From the NCBI GenBank assembly GCA_900467185.1, contig UBPA01000023.1, positions 186,001 to 250,000 of the forward strand: a stretch of DNA of 64,000 nucleotides, given 5' to 3'. Source of the stretch: Hyphomicrobiales bacterium. Its GTDB lineage: Bacteria; Pseudomonadota; Alphaproteobacteria; Rhizobiales; Rhizobiaceae. The position numbers were made by a program, and so were the translations under genes. Below the pieces are notes generated by a model. It was not told the origin of the DNA and ran no database searches. It saw nothing but the letters and a program-made list of their open reading frames with translations. Positions 16,150 to 25,918 of this stretch are shown here, piece after piece; position 1 is the first letter of the stretch; each line of letters begins with the position of its first letter.

Positions 16150-17094
16150 TTAAAGCGGGTTTCCGTGTCGGAACAGGTCGCCGGGCCTTTCACCGAACTC
16201 GGCGTAGAACAGGCGGGCAAACTCACCAGACGACAGAAATCCCCATTTCCGCGCAATCTCGCCGACCCCCGATCCCCGGCCTGCTTTCAGATCTGCATGA
16301 GCACGCCTGAGCCGTATCCTCCGCAGGTACTGCTGCGGCGTCGTTTCCAATCTCTCGCGAAAAGTGAGCTGGAGTGATCGTATGCTAAGTCCCGAAGCTA
16401 CCGCTACATCAGTTGGTGTGATCGGCAGATGGGCATTGGCGTCTATGAACTGCATGGCTGCACGGATCTGCCGGGGCATCTCGATGGAGCCGCGTGACAG
16501 GGCTGCCGAATAAGAATGCTGTGCGCCGTAAAGGATCGTATTCAGCAGGGCATCGTGAAGACTGGCGGTCGCCAGTGGATTATCGGCCAATCCGCCCCAT
16601 TGTGACAGTCCTGCCTGCAACGTGTTGCAGATGTTCTCACAGGCGATGTGCACGGGCACCGACATACCATCGGGGGCAAACGCGATACGAGGAACCTGCT
16701 CTTGACCCAGCCTGTCGGATACTGCTTTCATCAAGGTATCAGCCTCAATGATGAAGCCCTTTCGAGATGTCATGGCCAAACCCGACGTCCCATCTGAGGA
16801 TTTTCGATCAGCGATAAGGGCTTTCTGCACATTGAATCGGCTGATCGATGAGGGCTCATCGAGATCAAGGGTTCTGCGCTGAACGACAAAGACGAAATCA
16901 TCTAGCGGGCTCGTATACCGGGCATGGTACCCAGTAATGGAAGCCGCTCCGAAAATCTTTAAGCTGCCAGTTTGCGCCAACCGACCCTGAATGTGGAACT
17001 TTCCAGTATCGCCTGCCTCAAGGGTAATGGGGGCAGAGAGGCTGCGGATGGTCTCATTTGCCTGGTCAATGTCGAAAAATTCCATCTGCGGCAT
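16150..17094 (-). CDS. AraC-family transcriptional regulator
   Basis: A 314-residue regulator. The N-terminal half is a sensing domain of the AraC-binding-like type without obvious cupin metal residues; residues about 210-310 hold two helix-turn-helix units (ITPTDVAVASGLSIRSLQLTF and VGEIARKWGFLSSGEFARLF), ending GERPGDLFR. I chose the ATG at 17094 because GAGGA is eight bases upstream; an in-frame ATG at 17148 would add 18 residues. It stands alone between a chemoreceptor and a decayed region, so no target is evident. Similar proteins control aromatic or fatty-acid catabolism, but that is only a family tendency. Confidence 0.85.
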   Translation of the reverse strand: MPQMEFFDIDQANETIRSLSAPITLEAGDTGKFHIQGRLAQTGSLKIFGAASITGYHARYTSPLDDFVFVVQRRTLDLDEPSSISRFNVQKALIADRKSSDGTSGLAMTSRKGFIIEADTLMKAVSDRLGQEQVPRIAFAPDGMSVPVHIACENICNTLQAGLSQWGGLADNPLATASLHDALLNTILYGAQHSYSAALSRGSIEMPRQIRAAMQFIDANAHLPITPTDVAVASGLSIRSLQLTFRERLETTPQQYLRRIRLRRAHADLKAGRGSGVGEIARKWGFLSSGEFARLFYAEFGERPGDLFRHGNPL

Positions 17095-17589
17095 AGGCGG
17101 CATCCTCGATGTGAGGAACATGACATAGAAGGAATTTCCGTTTAGCAATGGACCGAGTTCTGCCGAAGCGAAACGCAGCTCAAAGTCTCCATTATTAAAA
17201 GGGTGTCTTTATCAGCAAGCCACGTTTTCTCTCGCCTAAATCTCAGGACTAGCAGGAGAACTAAGGATGGCTATCACGATCAAACCGCGCGTAGACCAGT
17301 GGAAGCAGCTTCTTGGGTCGCAGCAGGGCGAGAATCGAAAGCCGGTACCTGTTGCCTGTGATTGTCGGAAGAGCCGTAGGTATGAAGAACGGTTTCTGCC
17401 TTGCGATGGCGACTGCCGGATTTGCTTCAGGTGATCGCACCGCCGTCGGTAGTGAGGGTCGCTCCCGTACTACGCTCGCGGCTGAGCTTGCTAGAATACT
17501 AGGGCGTTGGAAATCTCCTTCGGCTCACTGTAGAGTCCGAGCGACGTCAGGCTCGGCTGAAAGTCTGCAGCGGCGCCCTCTGCCGGGTT

Positions 17590-17880
17590 GAATCGGTGCT
17601 GGGCGCTTCAGGCTGGACGAGGTCCACGGTTGTGCCGCTCGGTCCAAGTTCGCGGGAAAGGCCACGCGTCAAGTACGTGAGTGCCGCCTTCGACATCGCA
17701 TAGGCGTGAGATCAGGAAACGGGACCCTCTCGCCAAGTGCCAAAAAACGATGGTGTTGATACGCCGCCGTCACTGCGGTAAATCTCGCAGTGGCGGTCCT
17801 GACCGGTGATATGTGCGGCAAGCCCTGTTGCGCGCTCAGTACCGGATTGCTGGCACGTTTGTCGGGGGCGGTCATTGGCA
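17590..17880 (-). pseudogene. Remnant of a short-chain dehydrogenase
   Basis: On the minus strand one frame reads LGERVPFPDLT and the next YAMSKAALTYLTRGLSRELG, then PSGTTVDLVQPEAPSTDST. Together these match the classical SDR segment around the catalytic YxxxK (here YAMSK) and the following strand and loop, but they lie in different frames, so at least one frameshift has occurred. The Rossmann N-terminus with TGxxxGxG is not found. The stretch from 17149 to 17589 has no recognisable gene. Confidence 0.6.
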
Positions 17881-17971
17881 GTCCTTCCTAAAAACGGCAA
17901 GCTTGGCGCAAGCCTCGCGGCCTACTGCCGCCTCTGGCGGGTGTCCGCGCCGGTAAGATCATGAGGATTCG

Positions 17972-18118
17972 ATGGTTTATGACTGGGACGGGAAACGAAC
18001 GCGGCAGCTGAAGATCATTCAGGGCGTCGCCGTCGGCATGACGGTCGTGGCGGTCTGTGCAGCCTCCGCAGCATTATTGGCGCTCGGTTCAGGCCTGCCA
18101 TTCGGGGTTCTCGGATGA
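17972..18118 (+). CDS. Possible 48-residue membrane peptide
   Basis: ATG at 17972 is five bases after an AGG core. The product begins MVYDWDGKRTRQLKIIQ, with a charged amphipathic start, followed by one hydrophobic helix (GMTVVAVCAASAALLALG) and a short tail PFGVLG. The layout matches the single-span small proteins common in rhizobia. No function is known and the reality of the gene is uncertain. Confidence 0.4.
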   Translation: MVYDWDGKRTRQLKIIQGVAVGMTVVAVCAASAALLALGSGLPFGVLG

Positions 18119-18188
18119 TCTTGCCCCTTGGGTTCCTGCATGGGGTAGGTTAGAGGACTCCACCCGAAAATACAGGCAGGTCATTTGC

Positions 18189-18662
18189 ATGCGGTCGGTA
18201 CTAAAAGTGGTGACCTACCCCATTCGAACGGTCATCTTCGTTGGCACGCTCATCGAGCTGTCACTTCGCCCGGCTTACAGGCCAATCGTCAGAGCCATGA
18301 TGGAATTGCAAATGTTTGCCGCGATGGAGCGGTGGATAGGAAGCCTTCCGAGGCTCGCAATTCTCATCCTCTTCGCCGTGCCATTCGCAATAGCCGAACC
18401 GATGAAGGTTGCCGCGGTCGTGATGATCGCGGAGGGCCGGTTGGCGCTGGGAACGACCATCCTCATCCTCTCGTACCTTGTAACATTTCTGATCGTTGAA
18501 AGGATCTATCACGCTGGTCACAACAAGCTTCTGACCTACAGGTGGTTTGCATGGGCCATGAAATACGTGAGGATAGCGCGCGCCTATTTCGATTTCGCCG
18601 CTGCAACTGCTGTCAGGGCGGCAAGGTCAGTTTGGGCTTGGTTCTTCGAACCGCCTGCATAG
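18189..18662 (+). CDS. Conserved-type hypothetical membrane protein
   Basis: A 157-residue protein with an N-terminal amphipathic or short hydrophobic segment (VTYPIRTVIFVGTLIEL), then two strong membrane spans (about 58-78 and 88-106) and a basic, aromatic C-terminal part (HNKLLTYRWFAWAMKYVR). I chose ATG at 18189 because the hydrophobic character begins there; the frame is open further upstream but overlaps the preceding small gene. Function unknown. Its codon use is similar to the flanking accessory genes rather than to the large catabolic operons. Confidence 0.6.
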   Translation: MRSVLKVVTYPIRTVIFVGTLIELSLRPAYRPIVRAMMELQMFAAMERWIGSLPRLAILILFAVPFAIAEPMKVAAVVMIAEGRLALGTTILILSYLVTFLIVERIYHAGHNKLLTYRWFAWAMKYVRIARAYFDFAAATAVRAARSVWAWFFEPPA

Positions 18663-19209
18663 CGCGGCGTCGCAGCTCCGACTGAAAATACAAGGTAATC
18701 TATGACAGTATAATTTGAGAGCAATTGGCGTCAGACCGCGACCTTTCTGACGACAATCTTCATCGCTGCTCCGGCAACGGAGCGACGTTTGAGGAGAATA
18801 ATCCCTATTCCGCAGGATTGATTGTCACACTGCTAAGCCTGAGCAGCGTCAGCACGTGAGGCGCCATTCTAGATCGATGTTAGCTTTACAAGCGCCGTCC
18901 TCGATCGTCATCGCGTGTTTGTCGAGCCAAACGCTGACCATAGATCCTGTCAAATCCAACTCTGCAGATAGTGCTCAATCCGTCGTACACCTCCTGTTTG
19001 GGCTATCGAGTCCATTTCATTGGCTGCCGTGAACACGCACCAGAGCCACATCAAATGGCGCTCATGTCGTTAACACCCAAAATAGTACTTTATCTATTTG
19101 CTATTCAATGAGACCCTTACCTGTGAAGAATCGGTGACCGAGCTGAAGTGTGAGGTGCGTCGGCTAACTCCGTCTTAGGATATGCCAGGTCTGAACAATG
19201 GGCTGACAG
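18663..19209. other. Intergenic region without recognisable genes
   Basis: This stretch is visibly richer in A+T than its surroundings, especially 19070-19130, and contains no convincing open frame. It may carry the promoter of the ArsR-type gene at 19210, but I see no clear -35/-10 pair or palindrome. Confidence 0.4.
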
Positions 19210-19524
19210 ATGAACGAAATGCAGGCGAAAAAAGCGGCAGCTGGTATTCTTGCAATATCAAATGCCATGCGGATCCGCATGATTAAGGTAATGCTTGGGG
19301 GTGAGATACAAGTTGGCGACTTGGCTGCCAAAGTGGGCCTTTCACAGTCCGCTACATCTCAACACCTTCAGAAATTTAAGCGGGCCGGGCTGATTGTCCA
19401 GAGAAAAGACAGGCAATGGCGGTACTGCGCACTCGAGCCTAAGCGCGTTGATGTGCTGAAAAAACTAATTTCAGTCGGTGAAGAGCAAGCCAACAGGCGC
19501 GCCAGAACGTCAGTGCGCCCATGA
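19210..19524 (+). CDS. ArsR-family regulator (NolR-like)
   Basis: A 104-residue winged-helix regulator. AILAISNAMRIRMIKVML-type first helices are followed by VGDLAAKVGLSQSATSQHLQKF as recognition region and a wing ending RQWRYCALEP. Size and the SQSATSQHL motif fit the NolR-type subgroup of ArsR proteins in rhizobia, which are global repressors without metal sites. No partner gene is adjacent; downstream is a broken antitoxin-like gene. The regulated genes cannot be inferred. Confidence 0.8.
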   Translation: MNEMQAKKAAAGILAISNAMRIRMIKVMLGGEIQVGDLAAKVGLSQSATSQHLQKFKRAGLIVQRKDRQWRYCALEPKRVDVLKKLISVGEEQANRRARTSVRP

Positions 19525-19721
19525 AGCTCCCGTTGTCAGGGGATATTGTCGAGACCGTCGAATGCTTCAACGCGTTTTGGTGATTTCTGGCTGAACCAAA
19601 TCTGTTTCGCTAAGGCTCCTGGAGCGGATGGATGCTCTTATGCGGCGAATAACGTCAATCCTTGGAACCTGGGGGGACTGAAAGCGACCGTCCCTTTTTT
19701 CCGCGATGGTGCCCGGAATGT

Positions 19722-20010
19722 GGTCGAACGAGGGCGGACGAAGCACGGCGGTTCTTGGCGCCTCTGGGCATCGAAGTGACGGTTGCTGCTCAGCGCGTTG
19801 GAGTGGCTCGCACAACGCCGTCTCGTATCATCCACGGGAAATCGGGCATCAGTCCCGATTTGGCGATCCGATTGGAGCGCGCTGGCGTGAGCGCGGCATG
19901 TTTCTGGATGAACTCGCAGTCGAACTACGAGCTCTCGAAGGCGCAAAAGCGGGGCCAGCCTGACGTTCAACCGTTGCAGCCGGCAGCTTGTAGCGACACG
20001 AAACCGCAGC
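19722..20010 (+). pseudogene. HigA/VapI-like antitoxin, N-terminus lost
   Basis: In frame, the sequence reads FLAPLGIEVTVAAQRVGVA, then SRIIHGKSGISPDLAIRLERAG and WMNSQSNYELSKAQ, the helix-turn-helix and tail of HigA-type antitoxins. The usual beginning (a Met and a HPGEIL motif) is absent: the frame starts with unrelated sequence at 19662. No HigB toxin gene is seen upstream. The frame continues past the family's normal end to 20162, running antisense into the DUF993 gene. It is probably a decayed orphan; a short functional DNA-binding product cannot be excluded. Confidence 0.5.
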
Positions 20011-20056
20011 TCTCTCTGGGTGACGTCTTCTCCACGCATCTGCCGTTTTCCAAGTT

Positions 20057-21223
20057 TCAGTCAATCCCATGCGTCCCTACAAAATGGCGCATGCGGTGTG
20101 CGGCCAGATCGGGTCGATCGAGGATGTCGGCTTGGTCGGCGAGGCGGAAGATGTCGGCGTAGTGATGGATGCCGCGGGCCGACTGCATGCCGGCCGGAAG
20201 GGTGAAGTGCGACTGGTGGCCGTTGAGCCAGGCGAGGAAGACAATGCCCGCCTTGTAATACTGGGTCGGCGCCTCGAAGATCTTGCGGGAGAGGGGAACC
20301 GTCGGGTCGATCACCGCGCGGAACGTCTCGCCATTGCCCGCGGCCAGCGCTGCCAGCGCCTTCGAGGCGGCCGGTGCGACGGCGTCGAAAATGCCGAGCA
20401 GGGCATGGCTGTGGCGCCGGCCGTCGCCTTCGATGAGGCCGGCATAGTTGAAATCGTCGCCCGTAAAGCAGAGCACGGTCTCCGGCAGCCGGTCGCGCAG
20501 GGCGATTTCCTTCTCGTGTTCGAGCAGCGAGATCTTGATGCCCTCGACCTTGTCCGCATTCTCTGAGATGATCCGCAGCGCGCAATCGAGCGCCGGCTCG
20601 AAGTCAGTGCTTCCCCAATAGCCGCGCAGCTGCGGGTCGAACATGTCGCCCAGCCAGTGCAGCACCACCTTGTCCTTGGTTTGCGAGAGAATGCGGCCAT
20701 AGACCTTGGCGTAATTGTCGGCGGAGCGTGCGATGCGGGCGAGCGCCCGGCTCGCCATCAGGATCGCGCGGCCGCCATGCTTTTCGATATGCTCGATCTG
20801 CGTTTCGTAAGCCCCGATCACGTCGTCCAGCGTGCGGGCGTCGGTCGGGTCGAGATGATCCGTGCCGGCGCCGCAGGCGAGATCGGCACCCTCCACCGTG
20901 CGCGCTTCGGCGAGCGAGCGGGCGATGAGCTCCTGCGCACCGGCCCAGTCGAGACCCATGCCGCGCTGCGACGTGTCCATCGCCTCGGCAATCTTGAAGC
21001 CGAGGCTCCAGAGATGATGGCGGAAGGCAAGCGTCGTGTCCCAGTCGATGGCCGGGCGGTTCCACGGATCGGCGTCCCGTTCGGGCGCGGAAACGACATG
21101 CGCGGCGGCATAGGCGATGCGGTTGAAGACAGGCGTCGTCGCCGGCCTTGCGATCGGCGTGCCCACAAGGCGATACGCTTCGACCGCGCCTGCAGATGTT
21201 GGCAGATTGAGAACCTGGGTCAT
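20057..21223 (-). CDS. DUF993 family protein, dihydrodipicolinate-synthase-like TIM barrel
   Basis: A 388-residue protein of the DUF993 group, related to class I aldolases of the DHDPS family. Visible are an N-terminal segment (VGTPIARPATTPVFNRIAYAAAHVV), a conserved ACGAGTDHL, KVVLHWLGDMFDP and KISLLEHEKE that may carry the Schiff-base lysine, and CFTGDDFNYAGLIEGDG. ATG at 21223 follows GAGGAGG, deciding the start. It probably performs a retro-aldol or dehydration step on a sugar acid or keto acid; no DUF993 reaction is known to me with certainty. It diverges from the LacI gene, with a perfect palindromic operator 28 bases upstream, so it belongs to the LacI regulon. Confidence 0.85.
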   Translation of the reverse strand: MTQVLNLPTSAGAVEAYRLVGTPIARPATTPVFNRIAYAAAHVVSAPERDADPWNRPAIDWDTTLAFRHHLWSLGFKIAEAMDTSQRGMGLDWAGAQELIARSLAEARTVEGADLACGAGTDHLDPTDARTLDDVIGAYETQIEHIEKHGGRAILMASRALARIARSADNYAKVYGRILSQTKDKVVLHWLGDMFDPQLRGYWGSTDFEPALDCALRIISENADKVEGIKISLLEHEKEIALRDRLPETVLCFTGDDFNYAGLIEGDGRRHSHALLGIFDAVAPAASKALAALAAGNGETFRAVIDPTVPLSRKIFEAPTQYYKAGIVFLAWLNGHQSHFTLPAGMQSARGIHHYADIFRLADQADILDRPDLAAHRMRHFVGTHGID

Positions 21224-21250
21224 GATGCCTCCTCGGAATGTCAATCGGAT

Positions 21251-21270
21251 AATTTGGATCGATCCAAATT
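21251..21270. promoter_or_regulatory. LacI-type operator O1 (perfect palindrome)
   Basis: AATTTGGATCGATCCAAATT is a perfect 20-bp inverted repeat with the CG centre typical of LacI-family sites. It lies 28 bases upstream of the DUF993 start, where bound repressor would block that promoter. Confidence 0.8.
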
Positions 21271-21425
21271 GCAAGACTCTATTTTCCGGTGACTGATCAT
21301 CGACATTGCAGCCCATTGCGAGTGAAACGCACTGGAATTGCTGCGGTGCACATCGAATGGAGCTTGTGTGCGTCTGAGCCAGGCCCTTCAAAAAATATGA
21401 AAACACTCCGGAAATGGCTCTTGAT

Positions 21426-21445
21426 ATTTTGGAACGATCCAAATA
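21426..21445. promoter_or_regulatory. LacI-type operator O2 (imperfect copy)
   Basis: ATTTTGGAACGATCCAAATA matches O1 at 17 of 20 positions with the same CG centre, 35 bases before the LacI start. The two centres are 175 bp apart, compatible with autoregulation and possibly looping. Confidence 0.7.
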
Positions 21446-21479
21446 TGGAGAGGTCCAAGATGGAGGCGCATGAAAGTTC

Positions 21480-23527
<2,048 letters not shown>

Positions 23528-23535
23528 GTCAGATC

Positions 23536-25146
23536 ATGGGCAAGCACATCACTCCGGCCGAAGCGGCCGCCATGATCCCCGACGGCGCCGTCGTCTCCGT
23601 CTCGTCCTCGAGCGGGCTCGGCTGCCCCGATCTGATGCTGAAAGCGATCGGCGAGCGCTTCGCGGCGACGGGTCATCCAAGCGAGATCACCACCCTGCAC
23701 CCGATCGCCGCCGGCGACATGAGCGGGATCAAGGGTGTGGATCATATCGCGCGCAAAGGCCTCCTCAAGCGGATCCTTGCCGGCTCCTATCCGTCGGGGC
23801 CTTCGACATCCGAGCCGCCGCTGATCTGGCAGATGATCACGGCCAACGAAATTCCCGCCTACAACATCCCCTCGGGCATCCTTTTCGACATGCACCGCGA
23901 GGCCGCGGCCAAGCGTCCCGGCGTCATCACCAAGATCGGGCTCGAAACCTTCGTCGACCCGGAGCGGCAGGGCTGCGCCATGAACGCGCTGGCGGCGGAG
24001 ACGCCGGTGGTCAAGCGGGTGTCGTTCGAGAACGAGGACTGGCTCTATTTCCCCGCCATCGTGCCGCAGGTTGCCATCATCCGCGCAACCACCGCCGACG
24101 AGCACGGCAACCTCACCTATGAGCACGAGGGTGCAACGCTCGGTGGGCTCGATCAGGCGCTGGCCGCGCGCAACAACGGCGGCATCGTCATCGCGCAGGT
24201 CAAGCGCATCACCAAGCAGGGCGCGCTGAAACCACACGACGTGCGGGTTCCCGGCATGCTGGTCGATTACGTCATCGTTGATCCCGACCAGAAGCAGACG
24301 ACGCTGACCGATTACGATCCGGCCATTTCGGGCGAGATCTTCCGGCCGCTCGAAAGCTTCTCCGTGCCGGACTTCAACATCCAGAAGGTCATCGCGCGCC
24401 GGGTGGCACAGGAGCTTCAAGCCGGTAGCTGCGTCAATCTCGGCTTCGGCATCTCCGCCAACGTGCCGCGTATCCTCTTGGAGGAGGGCCTGCACGGCGC
24501 GGTCACCTGGGTCATCGAGCAGGGGGCCGTCGGCGGCGTGCCGCTGCTCGATTTTGCCTTCGGCTGCGCGTCCAATGCGGATGCCTACATGCCCTCGCCC
24601 TACCAGTTCACCTACTTCCAGGGCGGCGGCTTCGATGCCTCGCTGCTCTCCTTCCTCGAAATCGGCCGCGACGGCTCGGTCAATGTTTCCCGTCTGTCCT
24701 TCCGTCCGCATGTGACGGCCGGCGCCGGCGGCTTCGTCGATATCACCGCCCGCGCCCGCAAGATCGTCTTTTCCGGCATGTTCAATGCCGGCGCCAGACT
24801 GTCGATCGTCAACGGCAAGCTCGTGATCGAGAAGGAAGGCAAGCTGAAGAAGCTGGTCGAGGCGGTCGAGCACGTCACCTTCTCCGGCAGCCGTGCCATC
24901 GCGCAGGGGCAGGACATCACCTACGTCACCGAGCGTTGCGTGCTGAAGCTGACGCGGCAAGGGCTGGTGCTGACCGAAATCGCACCCGGCGTCGATCTGC
25001 AGACGCAGGTGCTCGATCAGTCCGAATTCCCGCTGATCGTCTCGCCGGACCTGAAGCTGATGGATGCCGCACTGTTTGGCGAGGCGCGCATCGGCCTTTC
25101 GCTGCCCATCCAGGCGCCGCGTGTTCTGGAGGGTGCCCATGTCTAA
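23536..25146 (+). CDS. Type I acyl-CoA transferase (fused alpha-beta subunits)
   Basis: A 536-residue CoA-transferase of the propionate/acetate CoA-transferase class, in which alpha and beta halves are one chain. The catalytic glutamate is E328 in VIEQGAVGG, the EXGxxG motif of type I enzymes; the N-terminal half carries the CoA-binding SGLGCPD-type loop. It would activate a carboxylic acid by exchange with acetyl-CoA or a similar donor. Two starts are possible: TTG at 23524 overlapping the previous stop, or ATG at 23536, which I prefer because the family similarity starts at GKHITPAEAAAMI. It sits before an enoyl-CoA hydratase-like gene, so a CoA-linked beta-oxidation-type step is expected. 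Confidence 0.9.
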   Translation: MGKHITPAEAAAMIPDGAVVSVSSSSGLGCPDLMLKAIGERFAATGHPSEITTLHPIAAGDMSGIKGVDHIARKGLLKRILAGSYPSGPSTSEPPLIWQMITANEIPAYNIPSGILFDMHREAAAKRPGVITKIGLETFVDPERQGCAMNALAAETPVVKRVSFENEDWLYFPAIVPQVAIIRATTADEHGNLTYEHEGATLGGLDQALAARNNGGIVIAQVKRITKQGALKPHDVRVPGMLVDYVIVDPDQKQTTLTDYDPAISGEIFRPLESFSVPDFNIQKVIARRVAQELQAGSCVNLGFGISANVPRILLEEGLHGAVTWVIEQGAVGGVPLLDFAFGCASNADAYMPSPYQFTYFQGGGFDASLLSFLEIGRDGSVNVSRLSFRPHVTAGAGGFVDITARARKIVFSGMFNAGARLSIVNGKLVIEKEGKLKKLVEAVEHVTFSGSRAIAQGQDITYVTERCVLKLTRQGLVLTEIAPGVDLQTQVLDQSEFPLIVSPDLKLMDAALFGEARIGLSLPIQAPRVLEGAHV

Positions 25147-25918
25147 GGGAGAGGTACGCCTCGACATCGAAGGCCCCATCGCCATCCTCACCGTTTCCCG
25201 GCCGGAAAAGCGCAATGCGCTCGATCTCGACATGCTCAAGGCACTGGTGTCCGTGGCCGATACGGTGGAAGCGGACGCGCGCGTTCGCGTCGCCATCCTC
25301 ACCGGCGAGGGGCCGGGATTTTCGGCCGGCGGCGATATCACCGCCTGGGGCGGTATGCGGCCGGACGCGTTCGGCCATGGCTGGGTGCGCTACGGGCACC
25401 GCGTGTTCGAGCGGCTTGCAACGCTGCGCATGCCGCTGATCGCGGCGCTGAACGGGCACGCGCTCGGCGGCGGTCTCGAGCTCGCCGGCATCGCCGACAT
25501 CCGCATCGCCGAGGAACACATCCGGATCGGGTTGCCGGAAACGGGCCTCGGCATGGTGCCGGGCTGGTCGGGTACGCAGCGGCTGGTCAAGCGCTTCGGC
25601 GCTCAGCCCGTGCGCCGGATGGCGCTCGGCGGCGAGATCTTCACGGCGCAGGAGGCCCTGTCGCTCGGGCTGGTGGACCGGGTGACCGCGACCGGACAGG
25701 CGCTTGCCGCTGCAAAAGACATGGCAACTGGCATCGCCGCGCGCGGGCCGGCGGCGCTGGAAATCGTCAAGCTGATGATCGCAAGCGCCAACGGGGAGGA
25801 CAACGGGACGGCCGTGGAGGCGCTGGGGTCGATCCTTGCTGCCAAGACGGCCGACCTGAAGGAGGGCGTTTCCGCTTTCAAGGAGAAGCGTGCCGCACAG
25901 TTCAAGGGAGAATGGTAA
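25139..25918 (+). CDS. Enoyl-CoA hydratase/isomerase family protein
   Basis: A 259-residue crotonase-fold protein. The oxyanion-hole segments are GFSAGGDITAWGG and NGHALGGGLELAG; the glutamates of GGGLELAG and LPETGLGMVPG match the two catalytic glutamates of enoyl-CoA hydratase. The ATG at 25139 overlaps the CoA-transferase stop by eight bases, so the two are coupled and likely act in sequence. It should hydrate or isomerise the CoA ester made by that transferase, though crotonase members also perform decarboxylation and retro-Claisen steps. Confidence 0.9.
   Translation: MSKGEVRLDIEGPIAILTVSRPEKRNALDLDMLKALVSVADTVEADARVRVAILTGEGPGFSAGGDITAWGGMRPDAFGHGWVRYGHRVFERLATLRMPLIAALNGHALGGGLELAGIADIRIAEEHIRIGLPETGLGMVPGWSGTQRLVKRFGAQPVRRMALGGEIFTAQEALSLGLVDRVTATGQALAAAKDMATGIAARGPAALEIVKLMIASANGEDNGTAVEALGSILAAKTADLKEGVSAFKEKRAAQFKGEW

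Noticed and set aside
18849-18941. Thirty-codon minus-strand frame with a nearby AGGA
   Set aside because: Too short, poor spacing to the start codon, no hydrophobic or known pattern; chance cannot be excluded.
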